This document shows, piece by piece, positions 8,332 through 15,887 of a stretch of DNA of 52,868 nucleotides. Below the pieces are notes generated by a model, which was not told where the DNA came from, did not search any database, and saw nothing but the letters and a program-made list of their open reading frames with translations. Positions within the stretch are counted from its first letter, which is position 1; every line of letters starts with the position of its first letter. This DNA is from Cloacibacillus sp. (lineage in GTDB: Bacteria; Synergistota; Synergistia; Synergistales; Synergistaceae), in the NCBI RefSeq assembly GCF_020860125.1, contig NZ_JAJBUX010000071.1, positions 1 through 52,868 on the forward strand, written 5' to 3'. A program made the position numbers and the translations under genes.

Positions 8332-9486
8332 ATGAAAAGACACGACAGGATTTATTGCTCCATAGATTTGGATGCCATCGCGGAAAATTTGAAGAATATC
8401 GGCGGCAATCTCACGGAGGGCGTAAAGATGATCGCCATCGTGAAGGCCGACGCCTACGGGCACGGGGCCGTGCCGATATCACAGGCCATCGAGCGTGAGA
8501 GCCGCCTCTGGGGATTCGCCGTCTCCACCACAGAGGAGGCGGTGGAGCTGCGGGAGGGCGGGATAACGAAACCGGTGCTGATACTGGGGTATACTTTTCC
8601 CGAAGACTACGAAACGCTGGTGGAGAGGGATATCCGTCCTACGGTGTTCGGCCTCGCGGCGGCGCGGGAGCTGTCGCGCACGGCGGCGAGGGCGGGGCGT
8701 ATCCTGCCGGCGCATCTGGCGGTCGACACGGGAATGTCGCGGATCGGCCTCCGCGGGCCGCACGAAAGCCTTGCGGAGATCATCGCGATCAGCGAGCTGC
8801 CAAACCTGCGGCTTGAGGGTATCTTCACGCACTTCGCGCGCGCCGACGAAAGCGAGCCCTCTTTCACCGCCCGCCAGCTGGATATTTTTCATACTTTCCT
8901 GCGCCTCGTGGACGGCGCGGGCATCAAGATACCGATGCGCCACTGCAACAACAGCGCCGGGTCGCTGTGGCACCGCGACGGCGATATGGAGGCCGTGCGG
9001 CCGGGCATCGCCCTTTACGGCGTCTATCCCTCGGATGAAACGCTGAATACCGGCGTGCGGCTGAGACCGGCGATGGAGATAAAGAGCCACATCTCCCACG
9101 TAAAGGATGTGGAGGCTGGAGTGCCGGTGAGTTACGGCGGGACCTACGTCACCACGCGGGACAACACTCGCATCGCGACGATACCGGTCGGTTACGCCGA
9201 CGGCTACCCGCGCAGCCTCTCAAACAGGGGCAGCGTGCTGATAGGCGGACGGCGGGCCAGGATCATCGGACGCATCTGCATGGACCAGTTCATGGCCGAC
9301 GTCACGGATATCCCCGGCGTCTGCCAGGGAGACGAGGTGACGCTGCTGGGAAGGGACGGCGGCGAATGTATCCCCGTCGAGGAGCTCTCGGAGCTTTCGG
9401 GGCGCTTCCCCTATGAATTTTTATGCTGCGTCGGCAAACGCGTCCCCCGGGTCTACCGGCGTTCAAGCCAAGAAGAGGAGCGCTAG
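8332..9486 (+). CDS. alr: Alanine racemase
   Basis: 384 residues. This PLP enzyme interconverts L- and D-alanine for peptidoglycan. The PLP lysine is in IVKADAYGHG (K38), and the second catalytic base is the Tyr of VSYGGTY (Y268). Other conserved parts are HLAVDTGMSRIGLR, HCNNSAGSL, RPGIALYGVYP and GRICMDQFMADVT. Length and order fit the bacterial Alr family. It is 15 bases after the histidine kinase gene, probably in one transcript, and closed by a terminator at 9511-9545. Confidence 0.97.
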   Translation: MKRHDRIYCSIDLDAIAENLKNIGGNLTEGVKMIAIVKADAYGHGAVPISQAIERESRLWGFAVSTTEEAVELREGGITKPVLILGYTFPEDYETLVERDIRPTVFGLAAARELSRTAARAGRILPAHLAVDTGMSRIGLRGPHESLAEIIAISELPNLRLEGIFTHFARADESEPSFTARQLDIFHTFLRLVDGAGIKIPMRHCNNSAGSLWHRDGDMEAVRPGIALYGVYPSDETLNTGVRLRPAMEIKSHISHVKDVEAGVPVSYGGTYVTTRDNTRIATIPVGYADGYPRSLSNRGSVLIGGRRARIIGRICMDQFMADVTDIPGVCQGDEVTLLGRDGGECIPVEELSELSGRFPYEFLCCVGKRVPRVYRRSSQEEER

Positions 9487-9510
9487 CTGCCCGCGCGCAC
9501 TATATATATC

Positions 9511-9545
9511 TGACAGGCGCCATGTCGCGGACGCCTGTCATTTTT
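9511..9545 (+). terminator. Rho-independent terminator of alr
   Basis: TGACAGGCG (9511-9519) pairs with CGCCTGTCA (9532-9540), followed by TTTTT (9541-9545). Confidence 0.9.
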
Positions 9546-9710
9546 ATGGCCGCGGCGGTTTTTATCCTGTAGTAATTTTGCCGCATAAATCAGTGTTTTA
9601 TTACGCTCAAGTTCGTTTAGGCTTAATTATCAAAGCATAAAAGAGATTTATCTTTTTAATAATGTCTATATATCTTGTATTCAGCCTCATAAGTTATTTA
9701 TTTTAAAGGT

Positions 9711-9739
9711 TTGACATAAAGATAAATGAGTGTTATCAT
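9711..9739 (+). promoter_or_regulatory. Promoter of the Ile leader / 2-oxoacid oxidoreductase operon
   Basis: Perfect TTGACA (9711-9716), 17 bases, TATCAT (9734-9739). The start should be near 9746, about 24 bases before the leader peptide ATG. The stretch 9546-9710 before it holds nothing I can support. Confidence 0.85.
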
Positions 9740-9769
9740 TCCCGCATTCTGTAAGAAGGAGGAAACGTT

Positions 9770-9847
9770 ATGTTAAGAAGTACAGGCACTCAGAACATAA
9801 TAATTATAATTATTAACGCGGCTCCTCCTCGCAGGATCGGCGTCTAG
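9770..9847 (+). CDS. Isoleucine leader peptide of a transcription attenuator (25 aa)
   Basis: ATG 9770 to TAG 9847. AAGGAGG (9756-9762) lies 7 bases upstream. The peptide reads MLRSTGTQN, then six consecutive Ile codons (9797-9814: ATA ATA ATT ATA ATT ATT), then NAAPPRRIGV. A run of one amino acid just before alternative RNA hairpins is the hallmark of ribosome-mediated attenuation, as in the ilv, his, leu and trp leaders. Three of the six codons are AUA, read by a minor tRNA-Ile, which should make stalling sensitive. The peptide is a regulatory device, not expected to have a function of its own. It controls the oxidoreductase operon that starts at 9953. Confidence 0.88.
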   Translation: MLRSTGTQNIIIIIINAAPPRRIGV

Positions 9848-9903
9848 CGCCGTTTGTCAAGCGAGTAAAGGGGCCCTTTCGACTTAGAAAGGGCCCCTTT
9901 TTT
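9820..9903 (+). promoter_or_regulatory. Attenuator: mutually exclusive antiterminator and terminator
   Basis: Terminator: a perfect 14-bp stem, 9867-9880 with 9887-9900, loop GACTTA, T run 9898-9903. Antiterminator: GGCTCC (9820-9825) with GGGGCC (9870-9875) and CTCGC (9828-9832) with GCGAG (9861-9865), enclosing the small hairpin CGGCG/CGCCG (9838-9852). The antiterminator uses the first bases of the terminator stem, so the two cannot coexist. A ribosome stalled on the Ile codons leaves 9820-9832 free (read-through); one that reaches the stop codon covers it (termination). Confidence 0.85.
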
Positions 9904-9952
9904 ATATCAAAAATTAAAAACAAAGGGTTTACATATCAAGGAGGAAAACAAA

Positions 9953-10525
9953 ATGCAGAAGACAGTAGAGGTAAGATGGCACGGACGCGGCGGACAGGGA
10001 GCGAAGAGCGCTTCGGCGATACTCGCGGAGGTACTTTTTGAAGAGGGCAAGCACGTTCAGGCCTTCCCGGAATACGGCGCAGAGCGTCAGGGCGCGCCGA
10101 TCCGCGCCTATAACAGAGTTTCCGATTCTCCGATACGCCGCCGCTGCGGCGTGCAGAATCCTAATATAGTGGTCGTCGTCGATCCGACGATGGTCGAGAG
10201 CGCCAATCCCACCGAGGGCTCGACAGAGGACGCCGTTTACCTCGTGAACAGCGCCGAGGACGCGAAGGTCCTCCGCGGTCGTCTCGGCGTGACCTCCAAG
10301 GCCCGCGTGCTCGTCATCGACGCGACGAAGATCACTCTTGAGGAGCTCGGACAGAACCGTCCCAACGCGCCGCTGCTCGGCGCTCTCTCGCACGTCTTTA
10401 CCGACGTCCCAGTGGAGTCTTTCGTAAATCATTTCACCAGTAAGATGACGAAGCTGCCGAAGCCGGTGCTCGAGGCCAACCGCCGCGCGATACTCCGCGG
10501 CCGCACGGAGGCGGTGTTCGCATGA
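9953..10525 (+). CDS. porG: 2-oxoacid:ferredoxin oxidoreductase, gamma subunit
   Basis: 190 residues. RWHGRGGQGAKSASAILAEVLFEEGKHVQAFPEYGAERQGAP is the hallmark start of the gamma (catalytic domain III) subunit of four-subunit pyruvate/2-oxoisovalerate:ferredoxin oxidoreductases, which helps bind CoA. AAGGAGGAAAACAAA precedes the ATG. The operon order gamma-delta-alpha-beta is that of archaeal and Thermotoga POR/VOR. The whole enzyme turns a 2-oxoacid plus CoA into acyl-CoA plus CO2 with reduced ferredoxin, and some members run in reverse. The symbol is by family resemblance: the Ile attenuator suggests branched-chain 2-oxoacids rather than pyruvate. Confidence 0.9.
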   Translation: MQKTVEVRWHGRGGQGAKSASAILAEVLFEEGKHVQAFPEYGAERQGAPIRAYNRVSDSPIRRRCGVQNPNIVVVVDPTMVESANPTEGSTEDAVYLVNSAEDAKVLRGRLGVTSKARVLVIDATKITLEELGQNRPNAPLLGALSHVFTDVPVESFVNHFTSKMTKLPKPVLEANRRAILRGRTEAVFA

Positions 10526-10866
10526 GCAAGCCGCAATGCTGGCAGGAGGTCCCGCTTGGCACGGTAGCCTTCGGAGCCTCCGCCCTCAAGGTGCAGACAG
10601 GGCTTTGGCGTTCCATGCGCCCCATCATCGACGCCGGTAAGTGCGTATCCTGCCTCAAATGCTGGATACAGTGCCCGGACGATTCGGTGGAGCTTAACGC
10701 CGACAACCGCGTCTGCGGGATAAATTTATTCTTCTGCAAGGGCTGCGGCCTCTGCGAGAAGCTCTGCCCCACCAAGGCGATCACGATGCGTTCCGAGGCC
10801 TCGTTTGCCGGAGAGGCGGCCCCGTCGGGAGAGAACCCGGGAGAGGTAGGCGCCCATGTCAAGTAA
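10522..10866 (+). CDS. porD: 2-oxoacid:ferredoxin oxidoreductase, delta (ferredoxin-like) subunit
   Basis: 114 residues. Two [4Fe-4S] motifs are complete: C41-C44-C47-C51 (CVSCLKCWIQCP) and C72-C75-C78-C82 (CKGCGLCEKLCP), giving the electron-transfer subunit of the four-subunit enzyme. The N-terminal ~35 residues (WQEVPLGTVAFGAS) are the usual delta-subunit extension that packs on the alpha/beta core. It overlaps the gamma gene by ATGA and runs 11 bases into the alpha gene, so translation is coupled throughout. Confidence 0.92.
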   Translation: MSKPQCWQEVPLGTVAFGASALKVQTGLWRSMRPIIDAGKCVSCLKCWIQCPDDSVELNADNRVCGINLFFCKGCGLCEKLCPTKAITMRSEASFAGEAAPSGENPGEVGAHVK

Positions 10867-12052
10867 GATGAAGGTCATGACCTCGGGCAACCTCGCCTTT
10901 GCGGAGGCGATGCGCCAGATAAATCCCGACGTGGTCGCCGCCTATCCGATAACGCCCTCCACAGAGATCCCGATGCGCTTCGCCGATTTTGTCGCCAACG
11001 GCAAGGTCGATTCGGAGTATGTCGCCGTCGAGAGCGAACATTCCGCCATCTCGGCCTGCGTCGGCGCCTCGATCTCCGGCGGGCGCGTGATGACCGCCTC
11101 TTCGGCGAACGGCGTAGCGCTGATGCACGAGATATTCCCCATCGCCGCCGCCTTCCGCGCGCCAATCGTCTTCGGCCTCGTGAACCGCTCGCTCGGCGCC
11201 CCCGTCAACATTCACTGCGACCATTCGGACAGCATGCCTGAGCGCGACTCCGGCTGGATACAGATATACTGCGAGGACGCGCAGGAGGTGTACGACAGCG
11301 TACTGCTCGCGACGCGCCTCGCGGAGGACCCACGCGTGCTGACCCCCGTATTCGTCTGCCAGGACGGCTTTATCACCAGCCACTGCTATGAACCGGTGGA
11401 ACTGCTGGCGGACGAGACTGTGAAGAATTTTGTTGGTGAAAGAACGGCGGCCTATCCGCTGCTCGATACCGATAATCCCGTTTCGTACGGCTCTTTCACC
11501 ATGTCGGAATATTATTTTGAGATAAAGCGCAATCAGATGGAGGGGATGAACAACGTCCTCCCCGTCTACCGCGAACTCGCCGCGGAGCTGGAAAAGGAGA
11601 CCAGACGCAATTACGCGCCGCTCGAAAGCTACCGCGCGGAGGACGCCGATTATCTGATCGTCATCATGTCCTCGGCGGCGGGCGTCGTCAAGGACGTCGT
11701 AGACGAACTGCGCGAGGAGGGCGTTAAGGCCGGCGCGCTGCGCGTGCGCTTTTTCCGCCCCTTCCCGGCGGAGGAGCTTACCGCGCTCGCGCGCGGCAAA
11801 AAGGGGATCGCGGTACTCGACCGCAGCGCGAGCATCGGCGGCACCGCCCCGCTCGCAGCGGAGGTAAAGTCCGTGCTCTATAACCTCGAAGAGCGCGTGC
11901 CGGCGCAGGAGTATATCTTCGGCCTCGGCGGGCGCGACTTCTACGCGCAGGACGCGCGGGCGGTCTTTGAGAGGATGGCGGCGGGAGATTACAGCGCGCG
12001 GGCGCGCTTTATCGGGCTTCTTGAGCGAGGTGACGAAGATGTGCGCGCTTAA
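10856..12052 (+). CDS. porA: 2-oxoacid:ferredoxin oxidoreductase, alpha subunit
   Basis: 398 residues. GNLAFAEAMRQINPDVVAAYPITPSTEIP (11-39) and VAVESEHSAISACVGASISGGRVMTASSANGVALMHEI are the thiamine-diphosphate pyrimidine-binding core, with the activating Glu in VESEHSA (E59/E61). A transketolase C-terminal-like domain follows (about 250-370). With the beta subunit it forms the thiamine active site. The sequence resembles PorA, but alpha subunits of VOR and POR are hard to tell apart by eye. The beta gene starts inside its 3' end (14-base overlap). Confidence 0.92.
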   Translation: MSSKMKVMTSGNLAFAEAMRQINPDVVAAYPITPSTEIPMRFADFVANGKVDSEYVAVESEHSAISACVGASISGGRVMTASSANGVALMHEIFPIAAAFRAPIVFGLVNRSLGAPVNIHCDHSDSMPERDSGWIQIYCEDAQEVYDSVLLATRLAEDPRVLTPVFVCQDGFITSHCYEPVELLADETVKNFVGERTAAYPLLDTDNPVSYGSFTMSEYYFEIKRNQMEGMNNVLPVYRELAAELEKETRRNYAPLESYRAEDADYLIVIMSSAAGVVKDVVDELREEGVKAGALRVRFFRPFPAEELTALARGKKGIAVLDRSASIGGTAPLAAEVKSVLYNLEERVPAQEYIFGLGGRDFYAQDARAVFERMAAGDYSARARFIGLLERGDEDVRA

Positions 12053-12971
12053 TATAAAGGAACTTACTAAAAAGGCCAGTCCGCTGACCCAGGGACACCG
12101 CATGTGCCCCGGCTGCGGCGCGCCCACGGCGATACGTCAGGCGCTGATGGGCGTCGACGACCCGGTGGTCGTGGTCAGCGCGACGGGCTGCATGGAGGTC
12201 TCGACGACCGTATATCCCTACAGCTCCTGGCGCATGCCCTTCATGCACATCGCCTTTGAGAACGCCGGGGCGGGCATTTCCGGCATCGAGGCGGCCTATA
12301 AGGTGCTCCGCAAGAGGGGCAGGATCGACAAAAACATCAAGTTCGTCGCCTTCGGCGGCGACGGCGGCACCTATGATATTGGCCTCCAGTCTCTCTCAGG
12401 GGCGCTCGAACGCGGCCATGACTTCACATATATCTGCTATAACAACCAGGGTTATATGAACACTGGCGCGCAGCGCTCGAGCGCGACGCCGCAGAGCGCG
12501 AACGCGACCACTTCGTCCGCCGGCAGCGCCGTTCCCGGCAAGCTGCAGCGCGCGAAGGATCTCACGGAGATCGTCGCGGCCCATGACATCCCCTATGTCG
12601 CGCAGACCTCGCTGCACAACCCCTTCGATCTCATAGCGAAGGTAAAGCGCGCCGTCGAAACGCCGGGCCCCGCCTTCGTCAATGTGCTGGTGCCCTGTCC
12701 GCTCTTCTGGAAGATAGACCCCGCCAACCAGATGGAGATATGCCAGCTGGCGGTGGACAGCAAATTCTGGCCCGTCTACGAGGTTGTGAAGGGAGAGTAT
12801 TCTCTCTCCTACGAGCCAAAGAACCCGCGCCGGCTTGAGGATTTCCTCCGCGCGCAGGGACGTTACGCTCACCTCTTCAAGAAAGGGGCCGAGCGGCTCG
12901 ACCTTGTCGAGGCGGCTCAGCGCGACGCCGACGGGAGCTGGGCGAAGCTGCTGAAAAAGTGCGGCAGATAA
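12039..12971 (+). CDS. porB: 2-oxoacid:ferredoxin oxidoreductase, beta (ThDP) subunit
   Basis: 310 residues from ATG 12039. This start is preferred to a GTG 72 bases upstream because GAGGTG lies just before it and the protein then opens like other beta subunits. The thiamine diphosphate motif is GDGGTYDIGLQSL (107-119) ending in CYNNQGYMNTG (133-143). Cysteines for a proximal [4Fe-4S] are MCPGCGAP (C23, C26), C51, and one in VPCPLFW. The PQSANATTSSAGS stretch is the usual flexible loop. It is the last gene of the operon; a terminator follows at 12990. Confidence 0.93.
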   Translation: MCALNIKELTKKASPLTQGHRMCPGCGAPTAIRQALMGVDDPVVVVSATGCMEVSTTVYPYSSWRMPFMHIAFENAGAGISGIEAAYKVLRKRGRIDKNIKFVAFGGDGGTYDIGLQSLSGALERGHDFTYICYNNQGYMNTGAQRSSATPQSANATTSSAGSAVPGKLQRAKDLTEIVAAHDIPYVAQTSLHNPFDLIAKVKRAVETPGPAFVNVLVPCPLFWKIDPANQMEICQLAVDSKFWPVYEVVKGEYSLSYEPKNPRRLEDFLRAQGRYAHLFKKGAERLDLVEAAQRDADGSWAKLLKKCGR

Positions 12972-12989
12972 AAATTTAATGATAACGTC

Positions 12990-13025
12990 AGGGCCGGAGG
13001 CGGGCAGTTACCCTCCGGCCCTTTT
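12990..13025 (+). terminator. Rho-independent terminator of the oxidoreductase operon
   Basis: AGGGCCGGAGG (12990-13000) pairs perfectly with CCTCCGGCCCT (13012-13022), followed by TTTTCTTTT. Confidence 0.9.
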
Positions 13026-13165
13026 CTTTTGTAAAAATCATTTCGCCGCCGTTGACGCGTAATTTTCTCCGAAGTATATTACCTCTTGAGCGCCAGCGGG
13101 GCGGCGGCAGATTCCCCCGCTGAAAGAGCGTGAAATTTTAGCACTAAATTCGGAGGCGCGGCGTC

Positions 13166-13795
13166 ATGAACAACATTGAACGAAGAGACAGGGAACTGCC
13201 TTATATCGCGGACCGCGAGGTCCTTAAAGAATATCGGGCCTGCCGGAGGCTCTTACATAGGCTGAATCACACGGACCTGGCGGACTTCGCCGAGCTCAAA
13301 GCGATAGTGAAAGAGCTGCTCGGGAAATCGGAAAACGCCGTCATCAATCCGCCCTTTTTCTGCGATTACGGCTTTCATATAGAGGTGGGGAAGAATTTTT
13401 ACGCCAACTACAACTGCACGATAATCGACGTGGCGAAGGTGGTTATCGGCGATAACTGCCTGATGGGGCCCAATGCCGCGATCTATACGGCGGGGCATCC
13501 TCTGCATCCCGCGGTGAGAAATTCCCTCTATGAATATGGGATCGGCGTCACAATCGGCGACAATGTGTGGATCGGCGGCGGCGCGATCATCCTCCCGGGC
13601 GTGCATATCGGCAGCGGCTCGGTGATCGGGGCCGGCAGCGTCGTGACAAAGGATGTCCCCGCCATGTCGCTGGCCGTAGGCAACCCCTGCAGAGTCATAA
13701 GGGAGATAACCGCGGAGGATATGAAGTACTATTTCCGGGACCGCGAATTCGACGAAGAATCGGCGGCGGAGATAAAAAGGTTTATGGAAAAATAG
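13166..13795 (+). CDS. Sugar O-acetyltransferase, left-handed beta-helix (Maa/LacA type)
   Basis: 209 residues. An N-terminal Maa domain (about 5-60, helical, YIADREVLKEYRACRRLLHRLN) is followed by hexapeptide repeats (VVIGDNCLMGPNAAIY, VTIGDNVWIGGGAIILPGVHIGSGSVIGAGSVVTKDVP). The catalytic His lies in YTAGHPLHP (H111). The family transfers acetyl from acetyl-CoA to maltose, glucose or galactosides and works as a trimer in the cytoplasm. CGGAGGCGCGGCGTC precedes the ATG. It stands as a single gene; what sugar it acts on is not readable. Confidence 0.92.
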   Translation: MNNIERRDRELPYIADREVLKEYRACRRLLHRLNHTDLADFAELKAIVKELLGKSENAVINPPFFCDYGFHIEVGKNFYANYNCTIIDVAKVVIGDNCLMGPNAAIYTAGHPLHPAVRNSLYEYGIGVTIGDNVWIGGGAIILPGVHIGSGSVIGAGSVVTKDVPAMSLAVGNPCRVIREITAEDMKYYFRDREFDEESAAEIKRFMEK

Positions 13796-13927
13796 GGCGC
13801 GGCGATACCGCCGGTATGCGTACCATAGAAAAAATTTTACATTTCTCCATTTTTTCTATCCACAGGACTCTATTTTTGTTGTATATTAATTGTGGATGAT
13901 AACAACACAAAATAAGGGGGGCTCTTC

Positions 13928-14317
13928 ATGCAGGAAAAAATATGGGTCGTTGTTCAGCAGGACTGCAACGGTATCGCCTCAGTTCTCGCCTTCGACTACG
14001 AGGCCGACGCGCAGAACTTCGCGCAGGAAATGACGGCGATGGGCAAAGGAACCAACACCGTGACCGAGACGACGATAAACAGGCGTCACGAGGCGGAAGA
14101 GGCCATCGCGCGCGTCGATCTGCCGGAGTTCAACACGGAATGTATCGAATGTATCATCGACATGTCCGGCGTTCCCGAAGATAAGCAGGACGCCGCGGCG
14201 AGATATCTTGAGGAACACCGCTGCGATCTGCAGAAGGACGCCCAGAAGATGGTCGATAAATATATCAAGAAGGCGATCACCGATTTCTTCGCCGACGAGC
14301 GCATAATCCTCGGATAG
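13928..14317 (+). CDS. Conserved-looking protein of unknown function (129 aa)
   Basis: I do not recognise a family. The protein is acidic and mostly helical, with a beta-strand opening (EKIWVVVQQDCNGIASVLAF) and two close cysteines in NTECIECIIDMS (about 75-78) plus one further on (HRCDL). No membrane segment or signal peptide is seen, so it is probably cytoplasmic. AAGGGGGG lies before the ATG and an excellent terminator follows, so it is expressed as its own transcript. Codon use is like its neighbours, which argues that it is a real gene. A redox or metal role for the CxxC is only a possibility. Confidence 0.75.
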   Translation: MQEKIWVVVQQDCNGIASVLAFDYEADAQNFAQEMTAMGKGTNTVTETTINRRHEAEEAIARVDLPEFNTECIECIIDMSGVPEDKQDAAARYLEEHRCDLQKDAQKMVDKYIKKAITDFFADERIILG

Positions 14318-14337
14318 ACCGAATAGGGAATTGCCTA

Positions 14338-14377
14338 AAGGGTTCCGCGCCTGCGAAAGGGCGCCGGGCCCTTTTTT
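14338..14377 (+). terminator. Rho-independent terminator
   Basis: 14-base arms (14338-14351 and 14360-14373) pair with one mismatch and two G-U pairs, then TTTTTT (14372-14377). Confidence 0.85.
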
Positions 14378-14423
14378 GATATACTTTTAGGAGATGATTT
14401 CACTGCCAAGCGGAGGGATGTTC

Positions 14424-15584
14424 ATGTCACTGTCTGAGAGGTTAGAAAAAGAGCTTATCGAATTTGCGCGTCAGCTTGTCCGTCTGCAGAGCTATTCCGA
14501 CCATGAGGGCGCGGTCGCGGAGGCGGTCGTCGCCAAGATGCGGGAGCTGGGCTACGACGAGGCCTTCATTGATTCGACCGGTAATGCCGTCGGCTTCATC
14601 GGCGGCGGAAAGAGGCTGATACATTTCGACTCCCACATGGACACCGTCGAGGTCAACGACGCGGAGGCGTGGCTGCTCCCGCCCTTCGCCGCGGAGATAA
14701 AGGACGGGCGGCTCTACGGGCGCGGATCGGTGGACATGAAGTCCGCCCTCGCCGCCTCGGTATACGGCGCGGCCCTCGCGCGCGAACTGGGCCATACCAA
14801 AGATAAAAGAATATGTGTGAGCGGCTCCGTCTGCGAAGAATACTGCGACGGCGAGAACATCAAAATGATGTACAGGGAGCTTTCGCTGCGCCCCGACTTC
14901 GTCGTGATCTGCGAACCCTCCGACAACGTGATAACGCTCGGCCACAAGGGCAAGGCGCAGATGCGCATAAAGACCCACGGGCTCTCCGCGCACGGCTCGG
15001 CGCCGGAAAAGGGCATAAACGCCGTCTACGAGATGGCGGAAATCATCGGGCGCGTAGAGGCCCTCAATAAAAAACTCACGGATGAGGGCAGTCCCCACGG
15101 CACGATCGTACTCTCCGACATCAGCTGCGTCACCGCCTCGCTGAACGCGGTGCCCAGCGAAGCGGAGATATACCTCGACCGCCGCCTCGTGCTAGGTGAA
15201 ACGGAGGAGAAGGTGCGCGCGGAGATGGAGGAGCTCATCCGCGGCAAGCGCGCCTCCTGGGAAACAGGCACGCTGCGCCGCACCAGCTGGAAGGGCGCGC
15301 CGCTGGTCTATGAACCTCTGCACATGGCCTGGAAGCTGGACGAAGAGTCGCCGCTCTTTTTCGCGGCAAACGCGGCCTATGCGGAGACCTTTGGCAAAGC
15401 CCCCGAGAGATACGACTTCTGGGACTTCGGCACCAACGCCGTCACCCCCGTGAGCATGGGGATCGCCACGATCGGCTTCGGCCCCGGCGAATACAAGCTG
15501 GCCCACATGCGCGACGAAAACTGCGAAGTGCAAAAGATAACGGATGCCGCGAAATTTTACGCGGCGCTGATCGGCAGACTTTAA
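14424..15584 (+). CDS. ygeY: YgeY-type selenium-linked M20 hydrolase
   Basis: 386 residues from ATG 14424; two upstream in-frame starts are less likely because GGAGGG (14412-14417) sits 6 bases before this one. It is an M20 zinc peptidase/deacetylase: HFDSHMDTV (H71, D73), GRGSVDMKSALAAS, CEEYCDGENIK with the catalytic Glu pair, ICEPSDNVITLGHKG, and a dimerisation domain from about 170 to 290. The overall pattern matches the YgeY group, which in other genomes travels with selenium-dependent molybdenum hydroxylase and purine/ureide genes. The true substrate is unknown. Its stop overlaps the SD of the selenoprotein gene downstream, so the two are one operon, and this supports the selenium link. 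Confidence 0.85.
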   Translation: MSLSERLEKELIEFARQLVRLQSYSDHEGAVAEAVVAKMRELGYDEAFIDSTGNAVGFIGGGKRLIHFDSHMDTVEVNDAEAWLLPPFAAEIKDGRLYGRGSVDMKSALAASVYGAALARELGHTKDKRICVSGSVCEEYCDGENIKMMYRELSLRPDFVVICEPSDNVITLGHKGKAQMRIKTHGLSAHGSAPEKGINAVYEMAEIIGRVEALNKKLTDEGSPHGTIVLSDISCVTASLNAVPSEAEIYLDRRLVLGETEEKVRAEMEELIRGKRASWETGTLRRTSWKGAPLVYEPLHMAWKLDEESPLFFAANAAYAETFGKAPERYDFWDFGTNAVTPVSMGIATIGFGPGEYKLAHMRDENCEVQKITDAAKFYAALIGRL

Positions 15585-15595
15585 GGAGAAATAGC

Positions 15596-15832
15596 TTGAC
15601 TGCGGATAGGGCCGAAAACCGCGGCGCGGAGGAGATAATCTGCCACTGTTTTTCGTTTACAAGAGGCGATATCGAGAACGACTATATAAAAAACGGCCGC
15701 TCGACGATCATGGAAAAGATCACGGCGGAGCTTGAACGGGGCGGCTGCCGCTGCCACGAGAAAAATCCCCGCGGAACCTGATGTCTCGGCGACGTCCGCC
15801 GGGTCGTGGACAGTATCGCCGTACAAAGATAA
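15596..15832 (+). CDS. Small [2Fe-2S]-type selenoprotein (UGA read as Sec at residue 62)
   Basis: TTG start at 15596, with AAGGAG (15583-15588) overlapping the ygeY stop. Standard translation ends at the TGA 15779-15781 after 61 residues. The frame continues as CLGDVRRVVDSIAVQR to TAA 15832, giving 78 residues with U62 next to C63. Two CxC pairs (ICHCF and CRC) suit a BFD-like [2Fe-2S] site. The layout (CxC, CxC, PxG-T, then U/C-C-LGDV) fits the Csac_0668-type 2Fe-2S (seleno)protein family as I recall it. A SECIS hairpin starts directly after the UGA. A likely role is electron transfer or selenium handling with the YgeY hydrolase; the exact function is not known. Confidence 0.85.
15788..15820 (+). 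promoter_or_regulatory. Bacterial SECIS element
   Basis: Lower stem GGCGA (15788-15792) with TCGCC (15816-15820); upper stem GTCC (15794-15797) with GGAC (15808-15811). The 10-base apical loop contains GGGT (15801-15804), the G-U loop signature read by SelB. The loop GGU is about 20 bases after the UGA, the spacing seen in bacterial SECIS hairpins. Confidence 0.8.
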
Positions 15833-15839
15833 AAGATAG

Positions 15840-15887
15840 AGACCAGTCCGCGTGACGCTATGGGCGTTTCGCGGACGGTCTTTTATT
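15840..15887 (+). terminator. Rho-independent terminator after the selenoprotein gene
   Basis: AGACC-A-GTCCGCG (15840-15852) pairs with CGCGGAC-GGTCT (15870-15881), followed by TTTATTT. Confidence 0.8.

Noticed and set aside
11967..12971. A longer beta subunit starting at 11967
   Set aside because: The extra 24 residues lie inside the alpha gene and have no SD; ATG 12039 has one and gives the usual N terminus.
15596..15781. A 61-residue protein ending at TGA 15781
   Set aside because: The frame continues with a conserved-looking segment, and a SECIS hairpin sits directly after the UGA.
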